A stretch of DNA of 64,000 nt from Palsa-1033 sp963735455 (GTDB lineage: Bacteria; Chloroflexota; Limnocylindria; Limnocylindrales; CSP1-4), in the NCBI GenBank assembly GCA_963735455.1, contig CAVTKZ010000003.1:372001-436000 (forward strand), written 5' to 3'. The notes below the pieces were generated by a model. The model worked only from the letters and a program-made list of their open reading frames with translations, did not search any database and was not told where the DNA came from. The translations under genes were made by a program, and so were the position numbers. This document shows, piece after piece, positions 54,177 to 63,408 of this stretch (position 1 is its first letter; every line of letters begins with the position of its first letter).

Positions 54177-55414
54177 AGGCCAACGAGGGCATCTTCGCCT
54201 CCCTCCGCCTGGCCTCCTTCCGCTTGCTGTGGGCCTCGGGGCTGCTAAGCGGCTTCGGGATGTATTCGAGTGTGCTCGTGCTCAGCTGGCTGGCCCTGAG
54301 CACGCAGGGCTCGACGTTGGCGGTCGGCGTGCTGCTCGCGGCTCGCGTCCTGCCCCAACTCCTTTTCGGCCTTCAGGCCGGTGCATTGGCGGACCGATTC
54401 TCGCGGTCGCACCTCGTGCTGGCCGCCAACGCCGGCTCGGGCGCGGTCATCGGGCTCCTCTGCCTCGCCTCGGTCGGTGGCGCCGTCGACCTGCCGATTC
54501 TCGCCGGCGGGGCCTTCCTGGTCAGCGTCTGTGACGCCATCCGGGTGACGGCGGCATCGGCGATGGCGTTTGACCTGGTCGGTCGCCGATCGGCGACCAA
54601 TGCGATCGCCTTGAGCAACCTCGCGGCCCAGGTGTCCGGGATCTTTGCCGGGATCGTCGGCGGGTACGGCCTGGCGGCCCTTGGCCCGACGTCGACCTTG
54701 CTCCTGGCGGCGGTTGCGTACCTAGCTGGCGCCGTGCTCGTTCCGCGCGGCGCCCTTCCCGCCGCTGCCAAAGTCAGCGGAGCACCCGTGGCCTTTGGAC
54801 GGGCCGCCGCCACGATCATCCGCAACCGTCAGGTCGGCCTGATCGCGATCGTCGTCGCGGGGACCGAGCTGTTCGCGTTCTCGAGCATGACTCTCCTGCC
54901 CAGCTTCGCCCGTGACGTGTTCGGGATCGGCGCCGCCGGTCTGGGCTGGCTGCTGAGCGCACGGGCGGTCGGCGGCACCTTCGGACTGCTGGCGATTGCG
55001 ACGACGTCGTCGCGATGGCGAACGGTCGGCTCGTTTGCGCTGCTCGCCGGACTGTTTGGTGTCGCTCTCATCGCCTTCGCCGTCACGCCGATGCTCGGCG
55101 TGGCACTGATCGTGGCCGGCGTCATCGGTGCCGCCGGTGGGGCGGTCGATGCGGTCGGGCAGGCGCAACTACAGCACGCTGTTTCCGAGGAGCAGCGGGG
55201 ATCGGCAATGGGCGTCTGGATGTTCTGCGTCGGGCTGGGCTTGGCCGGGCATATCGAGACCGGGCTCCTCGGCGGACTCCTGGGCGCTCCGTTTGCCCAA
55301 GGCCTCAACGGGTCCGTTCTCGTTCTCCTCGCGGTCCTCGTCGGCGGGGCTCTGCCCGCAATCTCGTCGCGCCAATTGGGATCAGTGAACCACGGGCCCG
55401 ACTCGACCGGGTGA
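54161..55414 (+). CDS. Major facilitator superfamily transporter (MFS_3/enterobactin-exporter-like)
   Basis: The 417-residue protein has twelve predicted helices. The start SLRLASFRLLWASGLLSGFG and LPQLLFGLQAGALADRFSRS (motif A) match the drug and siderophore exporter type. The second half has FARDVFGIGAAGLGWLLSAR and GLLGGLLGAPFAQGLNGSVL. The GTG start is used, without a clear ribosome site. It stands alone between the tRNA and a decayed region. Confidence 0.85.
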
Positions 55415-55542
55415 CAGACCACGGCCCCGGCCGCAGACATGCCCGAAGGACCAAGGTCAATCGACGCCGAAGCACACGTTGAGACCGACGTGTCGTGCGC
55501 AGACCGTCGGGGGACGCCCGGAGCCAGGTCTATTCTTTGCCA

Positions 55543-55849
55543 ATGCCTGCGCGACCCGGTGACGGGTTCGAGTTCTCACAGGATCTCGAGAGGATTGCCA
55601 CAGCGTTCGCTCAGGCTGGCGAGAGCGAGTGGGCGGATCGCGTGAGAGATACCGATCAGCGGATTCGGCATCTCGGGTACGGGGAGGGCCCCGTCGCCGA
55701 GGCGCAACGAGAGTTCGCCCGGGCGACCCCTGGAGGGTCTTCGCGGATCCCCAGCGGTCGTTGCGATTTGCCCGAACTGCCATCGTCGAGCGCATCTGGC
55801 GGTCGATGCCGCCGCGTACAACGCGACGCTGCGCCTCGTTCGGAATTAG
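55543..55849 (+). pseudogene. Decayed HNH-nuclease-like fragment
   Basis: An ATG with TATTCT 6 bases upstream opens MPARPGDGFEFSQDLERIAT and continues about 60 residues with normal codon use. After a frame change near 55730 the end reads AVVAICPNCHRRAHLAVDAA and stops at TAG 55847. C-P-N-C-H-R-R-x-H is the typical C-terminal zinc-knuckle of HNH endonucleases, but the preceding His-His core is missing. The gene is therefore truncated or has lost its middle. Codon use degrades after the stop. It may be the relic of a restriction or homing nuclease. Confidence 0.5.
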
Positions 55850-56483
55850 GCGCTTGGCCACGCAAGAGACGCCACGCACCTCGCGACTTTGAGCTGGTCC
55901 TCATGGCCACTCGGAGAGGGACCACTTTGGCAAACATCAGATGGACTCAGCTCAGGGCCGGCACCAAACTGCGTGACGTGGTAGCCGCCGTTGCAGTACG
56001 AGACTGGAACTTAGACCCCGCGTGAACTGAGAACCTAGCTTGCGCACGGAACTTCATGCTCATTTCGGCCACCACCACTTTCTCCGCGGTGAGGTTGCTA
56101 GGAAGCAATCGAACCACGGCTTTCAGAAGGCGAGAGATTGCGGCGGCACCTGCGTCACTAAGGATTCGAACCCTCGACCCCGAACCTGAGCTGAGGCCAT
56201 CTCGGCAAGATACGCGGCCTGCTCGGAACGTCAATAGGACTCTCTGCAGATGTGGTACCGATCTTCTGTTACTTGAGAAGTTGAACGGGGGGAGCTGCGC
56301 AATCGACCTTTTAGGGCGAACAGGCCAGGTCATTGTCGACCGACTCAGAGACCTGTCGCGGCACGCTTGTCGTCACGATGGAAGCGTTGTGTTGGACCTC
56401 ATCCCCGAGACCCGCAACCTTGTCCGGGATCGCGGCGTCTATGGTTGGACGTACGTTGGCTGCGTTGGGAGTTGGGGGATGGA
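55850..56483. other. Gene-poor, less GC-rich stretch with a tRNA T-arm-like fragment
   Basis: No supported gene lies in these 634 bases; frames through it have mixed third positions and no recognisable motif. On the minus strand, about 56158-56185 reads GTCGAGGGTTCGAATCCTTA. This resembles the T-arm of a tRNA, but no acceptor, anticodon arm or CCA can be folded around it. It could be a relic of an attachment site. Confidence 0.4.
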
Positions 56484-57416
56484 ATGCGTCGCAAGACACC
56501 GTTCTGGGCCTGGATCGTCGGAGCATGGCTTGTCGCCTCCTGCTCGCTCGTGCCGCGCACCCCACTCGCAACGCCAGGTCCACCCAGTTCACCTGCTGGC
56601 GACCTGCGCACCTTCGATGAGAGCGGGCTCACCTTCGCGTACCCGGCTGCCTGGCGCGAGCTCCACTACAGCGTGAACTCGAGCTTCTCGAGCGTCATCG
56701 CGTACCTCGCGACCGTCGATGTTCCCGACCCGTGCATCACGACGGTCGAACCCAGCTTCACGTCGATTGACTGCGCCAATCGGTTTGTCCTGACGCCGGG
56801 GTCCCTGGTCGTGACCATCTCGAGCAACGGGATGCCGTCATTCGACCTGTCGGACTCGCGGCCGGCGGGTGCTACCGCGCTAACCGTCGATGGATTGCCG
56901 GCGTACCGCGAGACAGTGCCGACGGACTCGGCCGACCAGGGGCTCCGCTGGACCCTCTCGCTCCCGGGATCGGTCGACAACTTCTACACGATCGACGCCC
57001 AGCTGCGAGGCCCTGGGCTTGACGAGATGCGGGCGCAGCTCGATGCCTTGATCGCGAGCCTCCGCTATGACCCGCCCGTCACGCCCTTGCCGTCGGGTAC
57101 GGCGGTGATGGCTCCCGTCGAAGCCAAGGCGCTCGCCGCCCTGGTCAAGGACTCACCGGTCTTTGGCTGCTTCAGCCTGACCGGCCCCAAGACGATGCTC
57201 ATCGATGCGATGCCCTATGGCCCGCCGCTCGCCCATCCCCAGGTCGCCACCTGCACGTTGACGATCGAGGCGAGCCCGCTCCAGATGTGGCGGATGGCCC
57301 TGAGCATCCGCCTCCCGAAGCCAGATCCCAACGTCGGCTCGGGCGAAACGACGGTCCAATGGATTAACCCCGATGGCTCGCTCGGTGCCTCGAACGGCGG
57401 GCCACTCGCACCCTAG
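56484..57416 (+). CDS. Lipoprotein of unknown function
   Basis: The 310-residue protein starts MRRKTPFWAWIVGAWLVASC with a lipobox ending at Cys20 and a GGGGGA-like ribosome site. A Pro/Ser linker is followed by a domain like that of PsbP/LpqN-type proteins (FDESGLTFAYPAAWRELHYS, GLPAYRETVPTDSADQGLRW, LDEMRAQLDALIASLRYDPP). A C-terminal region of 90 residues rich in beta strands follows. The resemblance to LpqN-like fatty-acid or ligand-binding lipoproteins is in layout only. It converges on the four-gene minus-strand operon, leaving a 90-base gap. Confidence 0.65.
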   Translation: MRRKTPFWAWIVGAWLVASCSLVPRTPLATPGPPSSPAGDLRTFDESGLTFAYPAAWRELHYSVNSSFSSVIAYLATVDVPDPCITTVEPSFTSIDCANRFVLTPGSLVVTISSNGMPSFDLSDSRPAGATALTVDGLPAYRETVPTDSADQGLRWTLSLPGSVDNFYTIDAQLRGPGLDEMRAQLDALIASLRYDPPVTPLPSGTAVMAPVEAKALAALVKDSPVFGCFSLTGPKTMLIDAMPYGPPLAHPQVATCTLTIEASPLQMWRMALSIRLPKPDPNVGSGETTVQWINPDGSLGASNGGPLAP

Positions 57417-57506
57417 CGGCTCAGCCGGCACGATCTGGTCGTCGTGTCGCCCGCGACGCGGGGACCCAGCGACCAATCGTTCTTGTTCCCTGTTCGACCG
57501 CCGACG

Positions 57507-58076
57507 TCAGAAGTGATAGCGCTGTCGGACGTTCCAGTTGGGAATGCCATCGTTCGGAGCCAGGGCGATTACCGCCGCCCGATCGGCTGGATCGATCGCA
57601 TCCCAGCCGGGGTGGTTGCTGCGCCACTGCTCAATCACGTCCGGGTATTGAGTCCACCAGTTTCTTCGGGTCCAGGTGCCGTCGGGGCCAATCCCGGCGC
57701 ACCAACCGCTGTTCATCCCGTCCATCCAGGTGTGGTGTTCGAGCCAGTCGCCGTGAGCCGCGCAGGCTGCCACAAAGACGGTTGAATAGGCCGCTCCGGC
57801 GATACCGATCGCCGGACCAGAGCAGGCGACCGTGTCCGACCGAGTGTCAGCAATAAGGCGAGCAAGCGCCTCGGGATCCCAGGGACCTTCCGGCAGGTCC
57901 GGACAACGGATGAACTCCGTGGACAGGTAGCATCCCCACGGCTCGACCGGCCCCGCGAAATAGCAGGGCAGTGCGACCACGCGACCCTCCAGCAGGGCCA
58001 GCCAGGCGACTGGGTCAACGGGCTCAGGGACTGGTCGGTCCCGGTCCGAATACATCCAGGTCGGTTCGGATGTCAC
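57507..58076 (-). CDS. Unknown Trp-rich protein (operon gene 4 of 4)
   Basis: The 189-residue protein is unusually rich in Trp and has a tight cluster HGDWLEHHTWMDGMNSGWC followed by TWTRRNWWTQYPDVIEQW and WDAIDPADRAAVIALAPNDG. There is no signal peptide, membrane helix or known motif. An aromatic cluster with His and Asp residues could form a small-molecule or glycan site. It lies 10 bases after the preceding gene's stop and is the last gene of the operon. I do not recognise the family. Confidence 0.65.
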   Translation of the reverse strand: MTSEPTWMYSDRDRPVPEPVDPVAWLALLEGRVVALPCYFAGPVEPWGCYLSTEFIRCPDLPEGPWDPEALARLIADTRSDTVACSGPAIGIAGAAYSTVFVAACAAHGDWLEHHTWMDGMNSGWCAGIGPDGTWTRRNWWTQYPDVIEQWRSNHPGWDAIDPADRAAVIALAPNDGIPNWNVRQRYHF

Positions 58077-58085
58077 GCCTCGTCC

Positions 58086-58622
58086 TCAGGCCGCGCTTTG
58101 CCGTCCAGCTGCGGGACCGCCCCCGATCACAGCCTCCCAGGGCCGGACCAGGGCATGTGTCGTTTCCTGGACCACAGTTGCGAAGCCTAGAACGGCACAT
58201 TCCGCCGCAAGTACGGCACCCCAGGCCGCACCCGGTTCGGCAGCGACGCTATGCCATTCCTCCTCGTCCGCACGGATCGTCAGACGTGACCAGCGCTCTT
58301 CGAGCGCCGTTCGCCTTGAGTCATCGAAACCTGTGTCGCCGGCGGCCAACGCCGCGGACCAGACGACTGCACGCGCCTGGTCCATCAAGTCCCCGAGCTG
58401 GATGAAGTGGTCGAAGTGATCCCCGTGGTAGTCCCAGCTAGCCGCATATGCATGCGCCCCGAAATAGGCGTCAATCCAGGCTTGCCCGATCCCGGACGTA
58501 TCGCGAAAGACCCGGTCGAGCTCGGTGATCTCTTCGGTGGTGAGGCGGCGGGCACGCGCAATTACGCCGATCGGCTCGTGACCCCAGTAGCCGGTCCGGG
58601 CAGGCTCTGACTCAGCCGGCAT
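58086..58622 (-). CDS. Unknown soluble protein (operon gene 3 of 4)
   Basis: The 178-residue, mainly helical protein has ARRLTTEEITELDRVFRDTS, SWDYHGDHFDHFIQLGDLMD (a His/Asp-rich segment that might bind metal), RAVVWSAALAAGDTG and AAWGAVLAAECAVLGFATVV. There is no secretion signal. Its ATG lies inside the end of the upstream gene (11-base overlap). The size and style resemble immunity-type proteins of secreted-toxin systems, but no toxin gene is seen nearby. Function unknown. Confidence 0.65.
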   Translation of the reverse strand: MPAESEPARTGYWGHEPIGVIARARRLTTEEITELDRVFRDTSGIGQAWIDAYFGAHAYAASWDYHGDHFDHFIQLGDLMDQARAVVWSAALAAGDTGFDDSRRTALEERWSRLTIRADEEEWHSVAAEPGAAWGAVLAAECAVLGFATVVQETTHALVRPWEAVIGGGPAAGRQSAA

Positions 58623-59016
58623 TCCGGGCTCCTATCCCGGAAAGTCGCTCGCCTGTGGGGAGGACAACCTCGAGTTGCTCGTCCGGAATGACGGCCCGCC
58701 AGCTTGAGAGCAGGGCATCGGCAACCGCCGGATCCCGCGGCCAGCAGGCCAGGACAAGCGCAACCTCAATGATGACTGCGTACGCGGGTTGGTCTGTGAA
58801 CGGTCTCGCGATCTCATAGGCGCGACGGAAGAGCGCGAACCATTCAGGCCGGGAGAACTCCATGGCGTACCGGAGTTCGCCATAGTGTTGACGCACTCCG
58901 TCTGAATCAGGGCGCGGATCATGAGCCGTTACGAGGTCCGCGAATTCAGCCGGAGTCAACGTGGCGACGCGGGCGCCGAACCGGTCGAGCCAGTCCATCC
59001 ATTCGGCGGCCGTCAT
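58612..59016 (-). CDS. Unknown small helical protein (operon gene 2 of 4)
   Basis: The 134-residue protein starts MTAAEWMDWLDRFGARVATL at the ATG that overlaps the upstream stop by 4 bases. It continues HYGELRYAMEFSRPEWFALF and AYAVIIEVALVLACWPRDPA, with a short beta-like end. The middle hydrophobic stretch contains charged flanks and is probably a buried helix rather than a membrane span. No known motif. Co-translation with both neighbours is likely. Confidence 0.65.
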   Translation of the reverse strand: MTAAEWMDWLDRFGARVATLTPAEFADLVTAHDPRPDSDGVRQHYGELRYAMEFSRPEWFALFRRAYEIARPFTDQPAYAVIIEVALVLACWPRDPAVADALLSSWRAVIPDEQLEVVLPTGERLSGIGARNAG

Positions 59017-59453
59017 GCGTCTTGAGCCTCCCGGCCAAAGAGCGACGGCTTGAGCCACCCAGGGAGCCTGAAGTCCGGCTCTGGTGCGTCCCGGAAATCG
59101 AGGACATCTCCGCCGAAGTTGAGCGTCAGCAGCTCGCCTTGATGCGGCCCGTCGAGCAGGCACAGATCGAGGGTGATGTCGTACCGCCGGACAATCATGA
59201 CGTGGGTGTTGTCCCATCGCTCGTCGAAACGGATCACCTTGAGGCGGGCGCCAACCGGGATATCGATGACCTGAGTGGTCGCTCGCATCCGATGCGGAGC
59301 GCGGGCCAGAAGGATCGAGCCAACAGGCGGGGCGCCATCCATAGGTAGGAAGGGTCCCACCCGGCCTGCGAGCTGGGCAATGCCCCGTTCGTCATATGGG
59401 CCGAGCGCCCACTCCGTTCGGCCTTGGAGGGTCTGCCGAGGTGGGCTTGCCAT
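59013..59453 (-). CDS. Unknown small beta-rich protein (operon gene 1 of 4)
   Basis: The 146-residue protein begins MASPPRQTLQGRTEWALGPY, followed by alternating strands (TQVIDIPVGARLKVIRFDER, NTHVMIVRRYDITLDLCLLD, LLTLNFGGDVLDFRDAPEPD). It ends LPGWLKPSLFGREAQDA. It is probably a compact beta-barrel or sandwich without a signal peptide. It is the first gene of an overlapping four-gene unit. TAGACC 16 bases upstream of the ATG is a possible -10. I do not recognise the family. Confidence 0.65.
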   Translation of the reverse strand: MASPPRQTLQGRTEWALGPYDERGIAQLAGRVGPFLPMDGAPPVGSILLARAPHRMRATTQVIDIPVGARLKVIRFDERWDNTHVMIVRRYDITLDLCLLDGPHQGELLTLNFGGDVLDFRDAPEPDFRLPGWLKPSLFGREAQDA

Positions 59454-59539
59454 CGTTGCGGGCGGGGACGGTCTAGCTCCCCATCGATCATCGAGCGACC
59501 GCGCACGATCCGTTCATCGGATCGGCGCCGTCATCGACG

Positions 59540-60001
59540 CTAATCGCGGAGGCCAAGCAGGCCGAGCAGCAGGTTAAACCCGGCATCCGAGCCCGACCAC
59601 TGCCGCCGGAGCTCGTCAATCCCGATCCGCCGACCAGCCCAGCGCAGAACGAGGCCGGGTCACGACCAGATCATCCATCGATCCAAGGACCGGGATGAAA
59701 TCGGGGATGAGGTCAATCGGGCTGACCAAATAGGCGAGCAGCCCGCCGAGGGCCAGCCTCACGCTCGTGGGCGTGCTTGGATCCGCCAGGAGCGATCGCA
59801 CCAGCCGAACGAGGTCTGGGATCAGGCGGAGTGCCGGGCCAACCAGAGCTTGCGCTGGTCGGTGAGCCAGACGATGACGGCTAGGACGAGCCAGGCGCCT
59901 ACAAGGAGCGCAGCAGTCGTGACCACCGTGCTCCCGACATCCACCGCCTGATCCTGGTCGTTGGCCCCCGCGCTCTCGGCGCCGTCTCGATCGATTCTCA
60001 C
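59540..60001 (-). CDS. DUF1232 (YkvA-like) membrane protein, two frameshifts
   Basis: After joining frames at about 59825 and 59660 the protein has about 153 residues. An acidic head is followed by a membrane helix (VVTTAALLVGAWLVLAVIVW), then RLIPDLVRLVRSLLADPSTP and the DUF1232 core GGLLAYLVSPIDLIPDFIPV. The tail is LVLRWAGRRIGIDELRRQW, ending ...LLGLLGLRD at TAG 59540-59542. The N-P or S-P-I-D-L-I-P-D-F-I-P motif is diagnostic of the family, whose function is unknown. GTG 60001 is the best start. It is divergent from the next MFS gene. Confidence 0.75.
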
Positions 60002-60074
60002 GGCCGAGTCCCATCCAGCCCTTTTGACTCCAACGCCCAGAGGCGAGCCCAGACGGGGCGGCGAGCCTAGCCCG

Positions 60075-60080
60075 TAGAGT
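60075..60080 (+). promoter_or_regulatory. Candidate -10 TAGAGT, leaderless start of an MFS gene
   Basis: TAGAGT is followed after 8 bases (TGGCGCCA) by ATG 60089 with no ribosome site. It is identical in hexamer and spacing to the element before the module B gene at 31767. Confidence 0.45.
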
Positions 60081-60088
60081 TGGCGCCA

Positions 60089-61306
60089 ATGGCCAAACGT
60101 TCTCGCCCCTGGTTCACGCCCGGCGTTCGGGGAATCGGGCTCGCGAGCCTGCTCGCCGACGCGGGCCACGAGATCCCGACGGCCCTCCTGCCAAGCTTTT
60201 TGACCTCGGTCCTGGGCGCAACGGCGGTCGCCCTGGGCCTGATTGAAGGCGTTGCCGACGCGCTCTCCGGTGGCGCGAAGTTCGTCGGTGGTGTGCTCGC
60301 CGATGAGCCGGCTCGGCGCGAGTCGATTGCCGTCGGCGGCTACACCGTGACGGCAGTCCTCTCGGCGCTGATCGGTGGTGCCAGCGCTACCTGGCAGGTG
60401 GGTGTTCTCCGCGCAGGCGCCTGGGCCTCGCGCGGCTTTCGGGGTCCCGCTCGGAACGCGCTCCTCGCCGACGCGGTCGACCCCTCGGCGTACGGACGTG
60501 CCTACGGCTTCGAGCGCTCGATGGACAACCTTGGGGCGGTGGTCGGTCCGATCCTCGCCGTCGTCCTCGTGACTCTGGTGGGGATCCGCGGCGCGATCCT
60601 CCTGTCAGTCATACCGGGCCTGCTCGCCACAGTCGCGATCGTCTATGCGATCCGCCATCTCGAGCGGCCACCTGCCCGGCGCTCGACGACGATCCGCTTG
60701 AGCGTCCGGCCGCTCTTGCACGGACCACTCCGGCGGCTGTTCGTCGGGATCGGTGCCTTCGAGCTCGGCAACATGGCGGCCACCCTGCTGATCCTGCGGG
60801 CGACGCAGCTGTTCGCTTCCGGGAGAGGCACCGATGGGGCCGCCCAGCTCGCGATCGCCCTGTATGTCCTCTACAACATTGCCGGGACGCTCTCCAGCCT
60901 GCCGGCCGGCCGGCTCGCCGATCGGTTCGGGATGCGCCCAATCCTGCTCGCCGGTGCGCTCCTGTTCGCCCTGAGCTACGCCCTGTTCGCGGTCAGTGGC
61001 CCCGACCCGCTGATTCTCGCGATCGCCTTCATCCTGGCGGGCGTCGGGATCGGCTGCGCCGAGACCGCCGAGAACGGCCTCGTCGCGGCCGAGGCACCAG
61101 CCGAGCTGCGGGGGACTGCCTTCGGACTCCTCGCCACGATCCAGAGCCTCGGTGATTTCGGGGCGAGCGTCATCGCCGGCTTGCTATGGACCGTCGTCGG
61201 CCCATCGGCCGCCTTCGGGTACGGTACCGCCGCACTGCTCATCTCGGCGGGCCTCTTCGCGACACAAGCCGAGCGGGAGCGACCGGAGAGCCATGGAACC
61301 AGCTAG
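60089..61306 (+). CDS. Major facilitator superfamily transporter
   Basis: The 405-residue protein has twelve helices. It starts MAKRSRPWFTPGVRGIGLAS and has LLADAGHEIPTALLPSFLTS, RAGAWASRGFRGPARNALLA, FERSMDNLGAVVGPILAVVL and LSSLPAGRLADRFGMRPILL (motif A in the second half). The N-terminal LADAGHEI pattern and R-G-x-R-x-P-A-R-N-A-L-L-A resemble a group of uncharacterised bacterial MFS proteins. The following lipoprotein gene begins inside its last codons (14-base overlap). Substrate unknown. Confidence 0.85.
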   Translation: MAKRSRPWFTPGVRGIGLASLLADAGHEIPTALLPSFLTSVLGATAVALGLIEGVADALSGGAKFVGGVLADEPARRESIAVGGYTVTAVLSALIGGASATWQVGVLRAGAWASRGFRGPARNALLADAVDPSAYGRAYGFERSMDNLGAVVGPILAVVLVTLVGIRGAILLSVIPGLLATVAIVYAIRHLERPPARRSTTIRLSVRPLLHGPLRRLFVGIGAFELGNMAATLLILRATQLFASGRGTDGAAQLAIALYVLYNIAGTLSSLPAGRLADRFGMRPILLAGALLFALSYALFAVSGPDPLILAIAFILAGVGIGCAETAENGLVAAEAPAELRGTAFGLLATIQSLGDFGASVIAGLLWTVVGPSAAFGYGTAALLISAGLFATQAERERPESHGTS

Positions 61307-61763
61307 TCGTCATCGGCGTCGGAAGCTCATGGTCGGCCGGTTCCCAGTGCTGCTTATCGTTCTCGTCCTTGTCGGGTGTACGCCGCAAGTCGTCTCGACC
61401 TACGAGATCGGCGGACAGGCCTTGGCCGGCCCGACCTGCCCTGTCCAGCCCGCTTCGCCACTGCCGGGCGAATGCGCTCCGCGTCCAGTCGTCGGCGCCG
61501 TGCTCGTGATCAACGATCGAGCCGGCCACGAGGTCATCCGAGCTACGACCGGATCCGACGGCCGATGGAGCGCGACCATCCCCGCCGGGAGCTACACGAT
61601 CATCCCGGGCCCGGTTCCTGGGCTGCTCGAGACCGCTCAGCTGGTCGTGGTCATGGTCTCGGCAACGTCCGTCCCAACGAACATCGAGATCGACTACGGC
61701 ACGGGCCTCTCGCTCAAGGCCGCACGGGCGGCCTTGCCCGGAGAGTCTTTGGGTGTGGCCTGA
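61293..61763 (+). CDS. Small lipoprotein with a carboxypeptidase-regulatory-like domain
   Basis: The 156-residue protein has a basic head, then MVGRFPVLLIVLVLVGC with lipobox Cys29. A single beta-sandwich-like domain follows (VVGAVLVINDRAGHEVIRAT, TGSDGRWSATIPAGSYTIIP), the pattern of carboxypeptidase-regulatory-like or SpaA-type domains. Four Cys residues after the lipobox region include a C-P-V-Q and an E-C-A-P pair that could form a disulfide. It overlaps the MFS gene, suggesting joint expression. Confidence 0.7.
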   Translation: MEPASRHRRRKLMVGRFPVLLIVLVLVGCTPQVVSTYEIGGQALAGPTCPVQPASPLPGECAPRPVVGAVLVINDRAGHEVIRATTGSDGRWSATIPAGSYTIIPGPVPGLLETAQLVVVMVSATSVPTNIEIDYGTGLSLKAARAALPGESLGVA

Positions 61764-61774
61764 ACCAACCTGGG

Positions 61775-61987
61775 TCACGACGGGTTCATCGTGACGAGCC
61801 CCCTGAGCCAGTCGCCGCGGGTGCTCATGGTCTCGATCACGGTGTCCGTGCCAATTCGGTGACCGTTGGCCAGGCTGACCACGAGCGCATCGACGCGAGC
61901 TACGTCCGCACGGCGCGGACGAACCTCGACGAGTCGGCGCTTGGTGCGGCCATAGACTTGCGGAGTGGCATTGACCCCGCCTCCCAT
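61775..61987 (-). CDS. Small hypothetical protein, divergent from an MFS gene
   Basis: The protein has about 70 residues with strongly G/C-biased third positions (YGRTKRRLVEVRPRRADVAR, DALVVSLANGHRIGTDTVIE, WLRGLVTMNPS). The ATG at 61987 would overlap the MFS start by 23 bases. A later start is possible but none is obvious. It ends 11 bases from the converging lipoprotein stop. No motif is recognised. It may be a real small protein or an antisense frame. Confidence 0.4.
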   Translation of the reverse strand: MGGGVNATPQVYGRTKRRLVEVRPRRADVARVDALVVSLANGHRIGTDTVIETMSTRGDWLRGLVTMNPS

Positions 61988-63234
61988 CCGCCTCGGCCTC
62001 GGGGCCAACCTCGGTCAGTTTGCGCTGCTCGTTGGGGTCAACGGGCTCGTCGGCGGGATGGTCGGCCAGGAGCGGACGGTGGTTCCGCTCCTGGCGACCC
62101 AGGTGTTCGGGCTCCAGGCGCTGACGGGTGCCTTGAGCTTCATCGTGGTCTTCGGTCTCGCGAAGGCCGCCACGAACTACGTCGCCGGAGTGCTGGCCGA
62201 CCGCTACGGGCGCAAGCCGGTACTCGTGGCCGGCTGGCTGATCGGGATGCCCGTACCGATCCTCCTGATCGTGGCCCCATCGTGGGCCTGGGTTCTGGTC
62301 GCGAACGCGCTGCTCGGGATCAACCAGGGCCTCACCTGGTCGATGACCGTCACGATGAAGATCGATCTTGTCGGGCCCCGCCGGCGCGGCTTCGCCCTCG
62401 GGCTCAACGAGGCCGCCGGGTACGGGGCCGTTGGGCTGACCGCCTTCGTGACCGGGATCATGGCCGAGCGTTGGGGCCTGCGCCCGGCCCCATTCCTGCT
62501 GGGCCTCGCGTTCGCCGGGCTCGGGCTCGGGCTCTCGACGCTGTTCGTCCGCGAGACCCACGGTCACGCCCGGTTCGAGGCTGTGGCGGGCTCGATCCAC
62601 GCTGACAGCCGAGCCCGGTTCACGGCTCGCGACGTGTTCATCCTGACGAGCGCTCGCGACCGGGCTCTCTCGGCGGCGAGCCAGGCCGGGCTCGTGAATA
62701 ACCTCAACGACGGCCTCGCCTGGGGTCTATTGCCGATCTACTACGCGAGCGCGGGCTTGAGCCTTGCCGAGATCGGCGTCCTCGCGGCGATCTATCCGAC
62801 CGTGTGGGGCATTGGCCAGCTGGGCATGGGCGCGTTGTCCGATCGGATCGGTCGCAAGGGCCTGATTGCGGCCGGGATGCTCCTCCAGGCGGGGGCGCTC
62901 GTGGTCCTCGGTGTCGAGCGCGGCTTCGGACCGTGGGCCGCGGCCGGTGTCGGGCTGGGGATCGGCACGGCGATGGTCTACCCGACGCTGCTGGCAGTGA
63001 TCGGGGATGCCGCCCACCCAGCCTGGCGGGCGTCAGCGGTCGGGGTGTACCGACTCTGGCGCGATGCCGGCTTCGCGGTCGGGGCCCTGGCTGCCGGTCT
63101 CTTCGCTGATCGCTTCGGCAGTCCTGCCGCGAATTCTGGTCGTCGCGGCGCTGACCGGACTGTCCGGACTCGTCGTGATGGTCCGAATGGACGAAACGAG
63201 ACCGTCGACGGCGGTCGATGGGACAGGCGGGTGA
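61965..63234 (+). CDS. Major facilitator superfamily transporter, one 3' frameshift
   Basis: The protein has about 423 residues. It starts at GTG 61965 or TTG 61971, then LGLGANLGQFALLVGVNGLV. GVLADRYGRKPVLVAGWLIG (motif A) and TWSMTVTMKIDLVGPRRRGF followed by ALGLNEAAGYGAVGLTAFVT come next. The second half has GMGALSDRIGRKGLIAAGML. After a frame change near 63116 the last helix is PRILVVAALTGLSGLVVMVR and the stop is TGA 63234. The long cytoplasmic loop between helices 6 and 7 has HADSRARFTARDVF. Substrate unknown. Confidence 0.82.
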
Positions 63235-63408
63235 CGGCCGGCGCGATTGGATCGCCTCAAGGCGGGCCTAGCTGACGGAGATCTGGGGCCGCCACGATCA
63301 ACTCATGGTGCGGAGGGCCACCGCTTCAGCTCCCGGGAACAGCCTTCGCGTTTCGCGGTGCCGTAGTGTTCTGGGCGCTGGTCCAGAGTTTCGTGTGGGG
63401 GTCGAGAA

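Noticed and set aside
56101..56200. A tRNA gene on the minus strand
   Set aside because: Only a T-arm-like segment is present; no acceptor pairing, anticodon arm or CCA can be formed.
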